Positions 39,566 through 48,555 of a DNA stretch of 64,000 bases are shown here, one piece after another. The notes under the pieces are model-generated. The model made no database searches and was not told where the DNA came from. It saw only the letters and a program-made list of their open reading frames with translations. The stretch is from Chloroflexi bacterium 44-23 (lineage in GTDB: Bacteria; Chloroflexota; Anaerolineae; Anaerolineales; Anaerolineaceae). Position 1 is the first letter of the stretch; each line of letters opens with the position of its first letter. Position numbers and translations under genes: made by a program. The stretch is taken from contig MKUW01000015.1 of assembly GCA_001899005.1 (NCBI GenBank), forward strand, positions 186,001 through 250,000, read 5' to 3'.

Positions 39566-40906
39566 TCAGTATTTTAGAGAACTGCCACCAATAAATTCAC
39601 GAATGACAGAATCGCTTGGGATTAATGATTCATCAATAAGTGCGGGAATATCTTCCAGTGCAGCCCGGTTTCTTTTAGCGCGGATGTAAGCATCTGTTTT
39701 GAGAGGGTCGCCTTCCAATTCGGTGGTCCATTTTTGAAATTCATTCATTAATTTCGGCTTATAGTAGCAAAGCTCATACGGCATAGCTGAATTGACGATG
39801 TAATCTGCGTGAGAAACAAATGGAATAATGTTACGCATTTCACTGGTCCTTACGTAATGCCAATGCATCAACGTTTTGGTCGGGTCATAGGATCGGTGGG
39901 ATGCATCCCGCAGCATTCTGCGAAGCAGACGAATATCTGTCCAACGAATATATTCGCCATAAGAAGTTTTCAATTGCAATAATGGTTCAAGATAAAGTTT
40001 AAATTTATGCTCATCGCCGACACTATCAGTCATTGGTGGATAAAGTCCATGGAGACTATCGATAAGGATGATTTCATTTTCTGCCAAATGCATTGGTGTC
40101 AAATCACTGGAGCGCATGCCGGTCTTGAAATCATAATATGGCACATAAATTTCTTCTCCGGCAACTAATTTTGATAAGTGTTGGTTAATTAATTCCAAAT
40201 CCAGAGCTTGGGGAGTTTCGAAATCATAATCGCCAAACTCATCTTTTGGATGCATATCCAGATTAAAAAAATAATTGTCGACATTTAATGTGGTCAGTTT
40301 AAGGCCAAGATGTTCCAGTCTTTGCCCAAGCTTGATTGTACTGGTCGTTTTGCCTGATGACGAAGGTCCTGTGATAATCACAATTTTGAGGCTATCTTTA
40401 TTTAGTGCAACCATTTCGGTTACATTTTCTATATCTTCTTCATATTTCTGTTCACTGGCAGTAATTATTTCAGCAATTTCACCTTTGGCAATTCTTCGCG
40501 CAAGTCCGGCAGTCGTATTTAAATCCTGATCAATGGCCCAGTCCAGAACATGCCAAATTTTTGCCCATGGGATGTTGACGGATGGGCGTGAGGCCAGTTC
40601 TGCACGTTCCTGTCGTTTTTTTGCACGGTCATCACGATAGAGAATATAAGCTTTTGCAACTTTAACATCCCCATTTTCAATTAAGACTTTTTCAACTGTA
40701 TCTTGAATATCTTCAATGGTTGGAATCTTATTCACGCCATAATGCTTTTCCAAATCTGCAACCACAAGATCACTAATTTGCCGCGATCTTTGCAAATTAC
40801 GCTCACCAACTGCAACAGAAGCACGGTAGATTGCATTCGTAATACGCTCTGGAGTAAAGGAGACAACTGCGCCGCTTCGTTTTAGTACATGTGTGATTGT
40901 ACTCAT
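39566..40906 (-). CDS. ATP-cone domain fused to uridine-kinase/PRK-like kinase
   Basis: A 446-residue protein. Residues 1-95 form an ATP-cone ('VLKRSGAVVSFTPERITNAIYRAS...IQDTVEKVLIENGDVKVAKAYILYRDDRA'), the allosteric nucleotide sensor of ribonucleotide reductases and NrdR. A linker leads to a P-loop kinase of the uridine kinase/phosphoribulokinase type ('IVIITGPSSSGKTTSTIKLGQRL', 'LNVDNYFFNLDMHPKDEFGDYDFETPQALDLELI', 'ILIDSLHGLYPPM', 'RRMLRDASHR'). The fusion suggests a nucleoside-salvage kinase tuned by ATP/dATP. The substrate is inferred only from the family. Confidence 0.88.
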   Translation of the reverse strand: MSTITHVLKRSGAVVSFTPERITNAIYRASVAVGERNLQRSRQISDLVVADLEKHYGVNKIPTIEDIQDTVEKVLIENGDVKVAKAYILYRDDRAKKRQERAELASRPSVNIPWAKIWHVLDWAIDQDLNTTAGLARRIAKGEIAEIITASEQKYEEDIENVTEMVALNKDSLKIVIITGPSSSGKTTSTIKLGQRLEHLGLKLTTLNVDNYFFNLDMHPKDEFGDYDFETPQALDLELINQHLSKLVAGEEIYVPYYDFKTGMRSSDLTPMHLAENEIILIDSLHGLYPPMTDSVGDEHKFKLYLEPLLQLKTSYGEYIRWTDIRLLRRMLRDASHRSYDPTKTLMHWHYVRTSEMRNIIPFVSHADYIVNSAMPYELCYYKPKLMNEFQKWTTELEGDPLKTDAYIRAKRNRAALEDIPALIDESLIPSDSVIREFIGGSSLKY

Positions 40907-40954
40907 TTCATCACCTTTTTACTTATTTTATCTTACTCGCAACAAAATAAATAA

Positions 40955-41572
40955 TCAATTTGAATGAGGAATTAATTTGCCCACTGGGGTAAGGGGTAAA
41001 TGGAACTTGCAATTTTGGTGACCGATCACGGGATGTAAATGAACACAATTTTGCTTCGTGATTTTTGAGATAAATCTTGAATCAATTTCGCAAAACTCCT
41101 GATGTTTCTCTATTAATTGTCGGTAAGGGCAATTTGTGATAATTATTTCAGGTCCTTGGGCATGGGATTCCCAACGTGCCTGGTAATTGCGCTCATTTAA
41201 CGCCTTAATTAGCCGGTTTAAGCGTTGTATCAATGGTAAATGTGGATCAATATCAACTTTCTTGTATAAAGCGTTATTGAGCAAATTTATCAATGTTTCA
41301 TGATCTTCAAAATATTGGAAAAGCATATCAATCATTTCAAAATAATTGTCTGGTTGATGTGTGGGATTAATTGTAAATCGCTTTGCAGGTCTACCGCGCG
41401 AAATTCTTGTTGTATGACCTGCATCAATTATTTTTCCATGTTCAATTAATACCTTTAAATGATGGCGTATGTTGGCTTTGGTCACGTTAATATGTAAGCT
41501 CAGTTCTAAGACCGTCGAAGGATTATGATTGGATAAAAATGCGAGTATTTCTTCACTGGTAGTTTTTGCCAT
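40955..41572 (-). CDS. Winged-helix regulator with SufR-like cysteine set
   Basis: A 205-residue protein. The N-terminal winged helix (about 1-70: 'EILAFLSNHNPSTVLELSLHINVTKANIRHHLKVLIEHGKI', 'ISRGRPAKRFTI') resembles ArsR/SufR regulators. The C-terminal part has Cys residues spaced C-x12-C-x14-C-x11-C ('NCPYRQLIEKHQEFCEID...NCVHLH...NC'), close to the Fe-S-binding C-x12-C-x13-C-x14-C of SufR. A redox- or cluster-sensing role is inferred. It is divergent from nuoB, with a perfect palindrome between them that overlaps its own promoter area, implying autoregulation. Confidence 0.8.
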   Translation of the reverse strand: MAKTTSEEILAFLSNHNPSTVLELSLHINVTKANIRHHLKVLIEHGKIIDAGHTTRISRGRPAKRFTINPTHQPDNYFEMIDMLFQYFEDHETLINLLNNALYKKVDIDPHLPLIQRLNRLIKALNERNYQARWESHAQGPEIIITNCPYRQLIEKHQEFCEIDSRFISKITKQNCVHLHPVIGHQNCKFHLPLTPVGKLIPHSN

Positions 41573-41587
41573 GTCATTATTTTACAT

Positions 41588-41617
41588 CAATTAAGCAAAT
41601 AAAATTTTGCTTAATTG
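41588..41617. promoter_or_regulatory. Operator-like palindrome between the SufR-like gene and nuoB
   Basis: CAATTAAGCAAA (41588-41599), a 6-base spacer, and TTTGCTTAATTG (41606-41617) form a perfect 12-base inverted repeat. It lies 16 bases upstream of the regulator ATG on one side and 4 bases before the nuoB -35 on the other. Confidence 0.8.
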
Positions 41618-41621
41618 CATA

Positions 41622-41649
41622 TTGACACCTGTGCCTGAAAGGTTACAAT
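41622..41649 (+). promoter_or_regulatory. nuoB promoter
   Basis: TTGACA (41622-41627) and TACAAT (41644-41649) are spaced 16 bases apart, 42 bases before the ATG. It abuts the palindromic operator. Confidence 0.82.
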
Positions 41650-41691
41650 CAGATTGGTATCAAGACTAAATCCATTTATGGAGGATTTCTC

Positions 41692-42357
41692 ATGGTAAAT
41701 GAAGGATTGAACAAACCTGGCGTAGATATACCAGAGGAGATGCAAAATCAGGTCGCCATAACCACCCTTGATCGAATTTACAATTGGAGCCGTTCCAAGT
41801 CGTTGTGGCCGATGATGTTTGGGTTGGCTTGCTGTGCAATTGAAATGATGATCACTGCTTCAAGCCGTTTTGACTTTTCGCGCTTTGGGATGGAGGTCAT
41901 GAGACCAAGTCCACGGCAAGCTGATGTCATGCTTGTTTCAGGGACCGTTACAAAAAAGATGATCCCTCAAATCGTTCGTTTATATAATCAGATGCCAGAA
42001 CCAAGGTATGTGCTGGCCATGGGTGCTTGCGCTTCAGGGGGAGGACCATTCAAAGAAGGTTACAATGTTGTTTCTGGAGTGGACAAATTTATACCGGTAG
42101 ATATTTACGTGCCTGGCTGCCCACCTACACCTCAAGCGCTTTTGCATGGCTTGATTACATTGACGAAGAAAATTGAAACTGAGAAATTGAGTGAAGCTGA
42201 ATGGTATAGGAAGGACTTTGAAGAAGAAATTCCTGTTCCGATTTTAGGACCAGATTTAATTGACCCACGTAATTTTGAAAGAATCAAACAGGTTTCGCGT
42301 GAGCAATTAGAGGCGAAAGTTTTAGATGAATCGATTTCAACGGAAGATACGCTATGA
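41692..42357 (+). CDS. nuoB: NADH-quinone oxidoreductase subunit B (NuoB-like)
   Basis: A 221-residue protein with the N2-cluster ligands: '[10 protein letters not shown]' (tandem Cys), '[12 protein letters not shown]' and '[15 protein letters not shown]'. NuoB passes electrons to quinone in complex I and related membrane oxidoreductases. The C-terminus is about 50 residues longer than minimal NuoB. GGAGG lies upstream and the stop overlaps nuoCD by 4 bases (ATGA). Confidence 0.95.
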   Translation: MVNEGLNKPGVDIPEEMQNQVAITTLDRIYNWSRSKSLWPMMFGLACCAIEMMITASSRFDFSRFGMEVMRPSPRQADVMLVSGTVTKKMIPQIVRLYNQMPEPRYVLAMGACASGGGPFKEGYNVVSGVDKFIPVDIYVPGCPPTPQALLHGLITLTKKIETEKLSEAEWYRKDFEEEIPVPILGPDLIDPRNFERIKQVSREQLEAKVLDESISTEDTL

Positions 42358-44087
42358 GTGACCCTATTCTTGTTTCAACAATTCCTGATTTCCACATTCT
42401 CTATCCCGAGAATGTGCATCAAGACGAGCGCCCTGGATACACGGGTTTTATTGTGCAAAGCCCCTTCCTACTTGAATTTGCAAAAGCTATTCGTGATGAT
42501 TGGGGTTATGATTTTCTCACTTCTGTAACAGCAGTTGATTTTTTCCCTGAAACATTTGAAGTTGTTTATCATTTGTTCCGCTCCTTGGGAGGAGGAGTGC
42601 TTACGTTCAAAGTTGTATTACCGAGAGAGAATCCTAAAATCGATTCCCTTTACAATATTTTTCCCGGCAGTGAGTTACAAGAACGTGAAGTCTATGATAT
42701 GTATGGAATTGTTTTTGTAAATCATCCTGATTTGCGCCGAATATTATTATGGGAGGGTTTTGCAGGCTGGCCATTGCGCAAAGATTGGAAAGAAGCATAT
42801 TTTGAGGAAGAAAGCAAACCATTTTCTTCACGCTGGCCAAATGGTGAAGCTGTGCGTTCCGAGAGTGCTAATCCTTTTCATGCAAACCTTAAATATCCAC
42901 CAGGGTTTGATCCCGAAAAATGGATTCCTGATGGCGAAGATGCACTCTACATGGGTTTGAAACAACCCGAAAACTCGGACGGGATGAACACCGATTATAT
43001 GATTGTTAATTTAGGTCCACAGCACCCATCAACACATGGTGTCTTTCGCATGGCAGCACTTGTGGATGGTGAAACGGTTGTGGATTTGAAACCGGTAGTC
43101 GGCTATTTGCATCGTAACCATGAAAAAATTGGAGAACGAAATACTTATTTGCAAAATATGCCCTTCACCGATCGAATTGATTACATCAACGCCATGAGTA
43201 ACAATTTTGGATATGCGCTGGCAGTTGAGAAACTGATGGGAATTAAGCCACCAGAACGAGCTGAATATATTCGCGTCATTATGGCCGAACTTTCACGTAT
43301 TCAAAGCCATTTCATGGTGACAGGTTTCCTGCTTAATGACCTTGGTGCTTTTTTCACACCGGCACTCTACGCGCTGAAGGAACGTGAATTAATCCTGGAT
43401 ATTTTCGAAGAGGTTTCTGGGTCGCGCATGATGTGTAACTATTTTCGTTTTGGAGGGTTGGCACGTGATCTACCTGAAGGCGTTTTAAAGAAGATTCACG
43501 ACCTGGCATTTAATCGCCTACCTCGAAAAATTGACGAAATGGATGAGCTGTTAACTGAGAATGAAATTGTAACTGCCCGCTGCAAAGGGATTGGAATTTT
43601 GAGTGCTGAGAGAGCTATCGCGCTTTCTGCGGTTGGCCCTATCTTGCGCGCTTCCGGGGTGCCTTACGATATCCGCAGAGCTGACCCCTATAGTATCTAC
43701 GATCGCTTCGATTTCGATGTAATCGTTCGCTATCATGGCGATATCTATGATCGCTATCTGGTTCGGATTGAAGAAATGCGCGAGAGTGCTCGCATTTTGC
43801 AGCAGGCAATTAAACAGATTCCTGAAGGTCCAATCTTTGAAGGAAAATCTCAATACCAGGTTAAGGTGCCACCTGGAGAAAGTTATGGGAGAGTGGAAGG
43901 CCCACGTGGAGAGCTTGGTTTTTATGTTGTTTCGAATGGACAGCCAAATCCGGTTCGATACCATATTAGAGCACCATCGTTTATAAATTTAACCGGTTTA
44001 CAAGAAATGTGTCGAAATGAAAAGATTGCTGATGCTGTTGCGATCCTTGGTTCTATTGATATTGTCTTAGGCGAAGTAGATCGCTGA
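42354..44087 (+). CDS. nuoCD: Fused NADH-quinone oxidoreductase subunits C and D
   Basis: A 577-residue fusion. Residues about 1-150 are NuoC ('[43 protein letters not shown]'). After a linker, residues about 210-577 are NuoD ('[15 protein letters not shown]', '[12 protein letters not shown]', '[14 protein letters not shown]', '[18 protein letters not shown]'). NuoD shapes the quinone site with NuoB. Fusion of C and D occurs in several phyla. It lies between nuoB and nuoI in a compact operon. Confidence 0.96.
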   Translation: MSDPILVSTIPDFHILYPENVHQDERPGYTGFIVQSPFLLEFAKAIRDDWGYDFLTSVTAVDFFPETFEVVYHLFRSLGGGVLTFKVVLPRENPKIDSLYNIFPGSELQEREVYDMYGIVFVNHPDLRRILLWEGFAGWPLRKDWKEAYFEEESKPFSSRWPNGEAVRSESANPFHANLKYPPGFDPEKWIPDGEDALYMGLKQPENSDGMNTDYMIVNLGPQHPSTHGVFRMAALVDGETVVDLKPVVGYLHRNHEKIGERNTYLQNMPFTDRIDYINAMSNNFGYALAVEKLMGIKPPERAEYIRVIMAELSRIQSHFMVTGFLLNDLGAFFTPALYALKERELILDIFEEVSGSRMMCNYFRFGGLARDLPEGVLKKIHDLAFNRLPRKIDEMDELLTENEIVTARCKGIGILSAERAIALSAVGPILRASGVPYDIRRADPYSIYDRFDFDVIVRYHGDIYDRYLVRIEEMRESARILQQAIKQIPEGPIFEGKSQYQVKVPPGESYGRVEGPRGELGFYVVSNGQPNPVRYHIRAPSFINLTGLQEMCRNEKIADAVAILGSIDIVLGEVDR

Positions 44088-44101
44088 AACCAGGAGGTAA
44101 T

Positions 44102-44716
44102 GTGGGTATTCGAGGAATTATAAAAGGCTTGGGGATTACCTTTAAACACTTATTTGAAACGTATAGTGAAGATTTAAAGCAGGGACCTGATCGTTATAAA
44201 ACAGCAGAAGGCATTCAAGATCGCCTTTCGGCTGATACAAAGGGAATATTTACTGTTCAATATCCCGAAGAGAAAATTCCAGTTCCGGAAGCTTTTCGCT
44301 ATATACCTTTCCTAATTTATGATGAGTTGGAAGGCGGTGAGCGTGACATACGTTGCACATCGTGTGGAATTTGTGCCAAGGTTTGTCCACCACAATGTAT
44401 TTGGATTACCCGTTCTGTCAACCCTGAGACAGGAAGACCTATTCCGAAACCTGAAAAGTTTTTTATTGACATAGATATCTGTATGAACTGCGGATATTGT
44501 GCCGAATATTGCCCATTTGAAGCGATTCGTATGGATCACGATTATGAAATCGCCGGGTTTGACCGAATGAATCACCACATTTACGATATGGAAAAATTAC
44601 TTAAGCCGGCTTCGTATTATGCAAAAACCCACCCGGTTCAGTATGCAGAGGAAGAGACTGCCCGATTAGAAAAAGAGGCTAAAAAAGCTGCTGCCCAGGC
44701 AGCCAAAGCTGCTTAA
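44102..44716 (+). CDS. nuoI: NADH-quinone oxidoreductase subunit I (two 4Fe-4S ferredoxin-type)
   Basis: A 204-residue protein starting at GTG, with GGAGG 5 bases upstream; the ATG two bases earlier leads to a stop within 8 codons. The two cluster motifs are 'CTSCGICAKVCPPQC' and 'CMNCGYCAEYCPFEA'. The N-terminal helix 'IIKGLGITFKHLFE' is typical of NuoI. The last 25 residues form an Ala/Lys/Glu-rich tail. No nuoH or other membrane subunits follow, so the rest of the complex must be encoded elsewhere. Confidence 0.94.
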   Translation: MGIRGIIKGLGITFKHLFETYSEDLKQGPDRYKTAEGIQDRLSADTKGIFTVQYPEEKIPVPEAFRYIPFLIYDELEGGERDIRCTSCGICAKVCPPQCIWITRSVNPETGRPIPKPEKFFIDIDICMNCGYCAEYCPFEAIRMDHDYEIAGFDRMNHHIYDMEKLLKPASYYAKTHPVQYAEEETARLEKEAKKAAAQAAKAA

Positions 44717-44736
44717 ATGAAAGTTGTGGATAATTA

Positions 44737-45057
44737 ATGTATAATTCGGATACGGAAGTCATATTTCCTTTGCGTTCAGTACCTTTTTTAAGAGGATTAC
44801 GTGGTCCCCAATGGGATCAGTTGATAGATTATATTTTGAGTGATCTAGCGAGCCAACAAGAACAAATAGCTTTTATATTAATGATTGTGCGTTTGGTAGG
44901 TTGTTCAGGATGTAATGCCGATTCATTCCGTGCGATGCGAGGTTGTACCAAATGTGCTCAACAATCCATAAAACGCTATCGAGGAGAAGATCAGGATTTA
45001 ATCAATTTATATGAAAAAACAAAACAAGAAATTCAAAACAACCCTCGTATTGGGTAA
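44737..45057 (+). CDS. Small CxxC-x10-CxxC protein of the nuo cluster, unknown
   Basis: A 106-residue protein I do not recognise. Its mark is C56-S-G-C59 and C70-T-K-C73 within 'GCSGCNADSFRAMRGCTKCA', a likely zinc or Fe-S site. The rest is helical ('QWDQLIDYILSDLASQQEQIAFILMIVRL' and 'LINLYEKTKQEIQ'). It sits between nuoI and an Mrp-type Fe-S ATPase that itself lacks the usual CxxC. A role in cluster delivery or assembly of the NuoB/I module is a reasonable guess from context only. The ribosome site is weak. Confidence 0.75.
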   Translation: MYNSDTEVIFPLRSVPFLRGLRGPQWDQLIDYILSDLASQQEQIAFILMIVRLVGCSGCNADSFRAMRGCTKCAQQSIKRYRGEDQDLINLYEKTKQEIQNNPRIG

Positions 45058-45093
45058 TTGAATTCTTCTGAGTTGAAAGGATTTTATTAAATT

Positions 45094-46173
45094 ATGGCTG
45101 CAAAGATAAATGAAAAAGATGTCCTAAAGGCCTTGTCTACTGTTCAAGAACCGGAACTACATAAAGATCTGGTCACTCTCAATATGATTCGAGAACTTAC
45201 TATAGAAGGAAGTCTCGTAAAATTTAAAATTATGTTAACCACACCAGCTTGCCCATTAAGATCACGAATTGAAAAAGAGGCTCGCTCGGCTGTTATGGAA
45301 ATTAATGGTGTTGAGAATGTTGAAATTGCTTTTGACGCCAATATACCTTCAGATGGACGCCCGCGTGGAAATACATCTATGAATGTGAAAAATGTTATCG
45401 CTGTCGCCTCAGGGAAAGGCGGGGTAGGTAAATCTACGGTAGCTGTTAATATTGCGGTATCGTTGGCGCATCACGGCGCCAAGGTCGGTCTTTTGGACGC
45501 CGATATTTACGGCCCAAATATTCCGACGATGATGGGAGTGAAACAATTGCCGCCTTTTCAACGTGAAAAAATAATTCCGGCCGAGACTTATGGCGTGAAA
45601 ATGATGAGCATCGGCTTCATGGTCAAACCAGGTCAGCCATTAATTTGGCGGGGTCCAATGCTTCACTCGGCCATCCGCCAATTTCTATCGGATGTATTAT
45701 GGGGGGACTTGGATTACCTGGTGATTGATCTTCCGCCTGGAACAGGTGATGCCCAGCTAAGTTTGGCTCAATCAATCCCGATCTCTGGTGGAGTCATCGT
45801 TACGTTACCTCAAGATGTTTCAATCGAAGATGCTGCCCGTGGATTATATATGTTTAAGCAACTTGATATTCCGATCCTGGGCGTAATAGAAAATATGAGT
45901 TATCTGGATTTACCGGATGGCACTCGTATGGAGATTTTTGGTTCAGGTGGTGGAGAAAGATTAGCGGAAGAGGCAAAAACAGATTTCCTTGGCATGATCC
46001 CAATGGATGCTGATGTGCGTGTCGGGGGCGATTCGGGTATACCCATTGTTGTTTCTTCTCCTGATTCAAAGCCGGCGGTCGCGATGCGTGAAATAGCAGA
46101 AAAAATTGCTGCGAAATTAAGCGTGTCTGCACTGGAAAATCAAGCAGGCATTCAATTAGAGATTGTGGAATAG
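45094..46173 (+). CDS. Mrp/NBP35-type ATPase with DUF59 domain, lacking the CxxC
   Basis: A 359-residue protein. Residues about 1-85 are a MIP18/DUF59 domain ('[26 protein letters not shown]', '[15 protein letters not shown]'). The P-loop is '[22 protein letters not shown]', followed by '[16 protein letters not shown]' and '[13 protein letters not shown]'. Most relatives carry a conserved CPxC just after 'VIENMSY', which bridges a 4Fe-4S cluster in the dimer; here the text is '[14 protein letters not shown]' with no cysteine. Other family functions (Fe-S carrier) are thus uncertain. It belongs to the nuo cluster. Confidence 0.9.
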   Translation: MAAKINEKDVLKALSTVQEPELHKDLVTLNMIRELTIEGSLVKFKIMLTTPACPLRSRIEKEARSAVMEINGVENVEIAFDANIPSDGRPRGNTSMNVKNVIAVASGKGGVGKSTVAVNIAVSLAHHGAKVGLLDADIYGPNIPTMMGVKQLPPFQREKIIPAETYGVKMMSIGFMVKPGQPLIWRGPMLHSAIRQFLSDVLWGDLDYLVIDLPPGTGDAQLSLAQSIPISGGVIVTLPQDVSIEDAARGLYMFKQLDIPILGVIENMSYLDLPDGTRMEIFGSGGGERLAEEAKTDFLGMIPMDADVRVGGDSGIPIVVSSPDSKPAVAMREIAEKIAAKLSVSALENQAGIQLEIVE

Positions 46174-46176
46174 TCT

Positions 46177-47226
46177 ATGGAAAGTACTGCTGTCAATGTA
46201 GTTAGTGTTCGTTTTAGCAAAGTTGGTAAACTTTATAACTTTGATGCCGGTCATTTAGAAGATATTAAGGTCGGAAACAAGATAGTTGTCGAAACATCCC
46301 GAGGTTGGCAACTGGGACAGGTTGCTCAAATCCTCGGAGATGTCTCCAACAACGAAAATGTCTCCTGGAAGAAGGTAGACCGGTTAGCTACTGAGGAAGA
46401 TTTATCCACCAGAGAGTCGCTAGAAAGCAAAGAAAAAGAACTGGTCGAACTGGCCCGACGCTCAATCAGCGAGCATAAACTGGAAGGTGTAAAGGCCATT
46501 TCATCAGAAATCAGCCTTGATTCTTCGCGTGTCACTATTCTTTATAGTTATGAAGGTGATAATAAAATAGACTTACGTTTTGTCAAATATGACGTTAACC
46601 GAACCATGCACAATGCGCAAATTGAATTGCGCCAGATTGGCCCAAGGGATGTCGCGAAAATCTTAGGAGGAATGGGTGCTTGTGGATTACCTACCCGCTG
46701 CTGTTCAATGTTTCTAACTGATTTCAGCTCAATTTCAATCCGCATGGCCAAGGAACAAGGCATTTCTCTGACGCCGGCGGAAATCACTGGAATGTGTGGG
46801 CGGCTGCGATGTTGTTTAATTTATGAATATGAAATGTATGCCGATAATCGCCGCCAGTTGCCAAAGCGAAATAAACGAGTAATGACACCAATCGGCGAAG
46901 GAAAAGTGGTTGACGTGCTCCCCTTAAAAATGGCGGTGGTTGTTGAAATTCCACAAGTTGGCAGACGGGAATTTAACAACGCAGATATAGAAATATATGA
47001 TCCAGCCATTCATGATAGTTTGAATACTACGGTCAAGGCAGCAAAATCGGAAATTGTTGGTGAACCTATCGTCATGCGATCTGCTCCGGAAAGCAAAAAT
47101 GATGAAACTCCGCATTCGCGTGAACCTCAGAAAAAGATGGATGCGAGTGAAAAACCAAATACACGTTCAAGAAATCAACGCCCGAAGCACCGCAAACGAA
47201 GATCCGGACCGCGAGAAAGTGAATAA
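46177..47226 (+). CDS. PSP1-domain protein (RicT/YaaT family)
   Basis: A 349-residue protein whose core is a PSP1 domain ('VVSVRFSKVGKLYNFDAG', 'VVETSRGWQLGQVAQI', 'LRFVKYDVNRTMHNAQIELRQIGPRDVAKILGGMGACGLPTRCCSMFLTDFSSISIRMAKEQGISLTPAEITGMCGRLRCCLIYEYEMY'). Its cysteines (GACG, CC, MCG, CC) match those that bind Fe-S clusters in B. subtilis RicT, where the RicAFT complex acts on RNase Y. The C-terminal 45 residues are very basic. It is 3 bases after the Mrp gene and overlaps the M20 gene. Confidence 0.92.
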   Translation: MESTAVNVVSVRFSKVGKLYNFDAGHLEDIKVGNKIVVETSRGWQLGQVAQILGDVSNNENVSWKKVDRLATEEDLSTRESLESKEKELVELARRSISEHKLEGVKAISSEISLDSSRVTILYSYEGDNKIDLRFVKYDVNRTMHNAQIELRQIGPRDVAKILGGMGACGLPTRCCSMFLTDFSSISIRMAKEQGISLTPAEITGMCGRLRCCLIYEYEMYADNRRQLPKRNKRVMTPIGEGKVVDVLPLKMAVVVEIPQVGRREFNNADIEIYDPAIHDSLNTTVKAAKSEIVGEPIVMRSAPESKNDETPHSREPQKKMDASEKPNTRSRNQRPKHRKRRSGPRESE

Positions 47227-48415
47227 TAAAATTGCGAGAAATCGCGATCAGGTTAAATTACGAGAATATCTTGTAAATAAAAGACGTCTATTTCATCAGT
47301 ACCCTGAATTAGGTTTTCAAGAATATAAAACTGCGCAGGTGATCAAACTCGAGCTTGAATCACTTGGATATGAAGTAAAGAGTGGTCTGGCTAAAACTGG
47401 TCTTGCAGCTACCCATTATGCAAGTGAAGACGACCCAGTAATCTTGCTCCGATTTGATATGGATGCATTACCGATCACTGAGGAGAACGAACTTGATTTT
47501 GTGTCTAAAAATCCAGGGGTTATGCATGCCTGCGGCCATGATGCCCACATCAGTATTGGTTTGGGAGTAGCCAGAGAATTTATGAGTTTGGAGAACAAAC
47601 CCCCTGCCACTCTTAAACTCGTTTTCCAGCCTGCTGAGGAAGGACTTGGTGGGGCTGAGGCCATGATTGCTGATGGTGTTCTCAATAATCCTGCTCCTGA
47701 CTATACACTGGCCATTCATGTTTGGAATGAAATGGATGTGGGGTGGGCTGCCATCACCCCTGGCGAATTTATGGCTGGTGCGGATAGCTTTACGATACAG
47801 ATTGTAGGGAAAGGCGGTCATGGCGCCTTGCCTCAAAATGTAAACGACCCTATTTTGGCTGCAGCTCAAGTTATTCAAAGCATTCAATCAATTGTCAGCC
47901 GCAACATTTCTCCATTGGATAATGGTGTAGTTAGTGTTTGTGGTATTCATGGTGGAGGGACATTTAATGTTATTCCACAAACAGTGGAATTAACAGGCAC
48001 GATCCGATCTTTTCATAGTGAAACTCGCCAAAAAATAATTGCCAGGCTTAAAGATATTGCGGAAGGTGTTGCGCTTGCTTTTGGTTGCGAAGCCAGGGTT
48101 GAGATTACGGAAGTTACACCACCGGTTATTAATAATGCCTCAGTAGCCAAAATTATATTGAGCAAGACAGTTGCTCATTTTCCGGAGCTTAAAATAAATA
48201 CACAATATCGCTCTCTGGTTTCGGAAGATTATTCCCTATTTTTGAATCAAATTCCGGGCTGTTTTATGTTTTTTGGATCTGGGATTAAGAATGAGAGTTT
48301 TCGATATGGGCACCATCATCCTAAATTTAATATCGATGAAGCCGTAATGCCTTTGGCTGTGTCTTTTCTGCTTCAGGCCATCCGCGATCTCAGTGAAAAT
48401 TTCCACTTACAATAA
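47219..48415 (+). CDS. M20-family amidohydrolase
   Basis: A 398-residue M20D amidohydrolase. 'RRLFHQYPELGFQEYKTA' opens the domain, and metal residues are visible in 'LRFDMDALPI', 'MHACGHDAHISIGLG', 'FQPAEEGLGGAEAMI' and near the end 'HHHPKFNIDE'. Members remove acyl groups from amino acids or hippurate-like amides. I start at the GTG at 47219, overlapping the PSP1 stop; a longer frame only re-reads the basic tail of the upstream gene. Confidence 0.9.
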   Translation: MNNKIARNRDQVKLREYLVNKRRLFHQYPELGFQEYKTAQVIKLELESLGYEVKSGLAKTGLAATHYASEDDPVILLRFDMDALPITEENELDFVSKNPGVMHACGHDAHISIGLGVAREFMSLENKPPATLKLVFQPAEEGLGGAEAMIADGVLNNPAPDYTLAIHVWNEMDVGWAAITPGEFMAGADSFTIQIVGKGGHGALPQNVNDPILAAAQVIQSIQSIVSRNISPLDNGVVSVCGIHGGGTFNVIPQTVELTGTIRSFHSETRQKIIARLKDIAEGVALAFGCEARVEITEVTPPVINNASVAKIILSKTVAHFPELKINTQYRSLVSEDYSLFLNQIPGCFMFFGSGIKNESFRYGHHHPKFNIDEAVMPLAVSFLLQAIRDLSENFHLQ

Positions 48416-48466
48416 TTTGCCGAAATTAATCTGACATTCAATTCAATTTATGATTACACATTGCTC

Positions 48467-48496
48467 TTGACTAATCAATTTCAGGGATGTTATACT
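48467..48496 (+). promoter_or_regulatory. Promoter upstream of the FCD regulator and korAB
   Basis: TTGACT (48467-48472) and TATACT (48491-48496) are spaced 18 bases apart, about 60 bases before the ATG. Confidence 0.7.
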
Positions 48497-48555
48497 CGCC
48501 ATAACGGTAATCATCTGATTAATAAGATAAATAAATCAAGGTTAGAATTGATTTT

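Noticed and set aside
47054-47218. Longer N-terminus of the M20 amidohydrolase
   Set aside because: It re-reads the basic tail of the PSP1 gene, and the family similarity begins about 35 residues after the chosen GTG.
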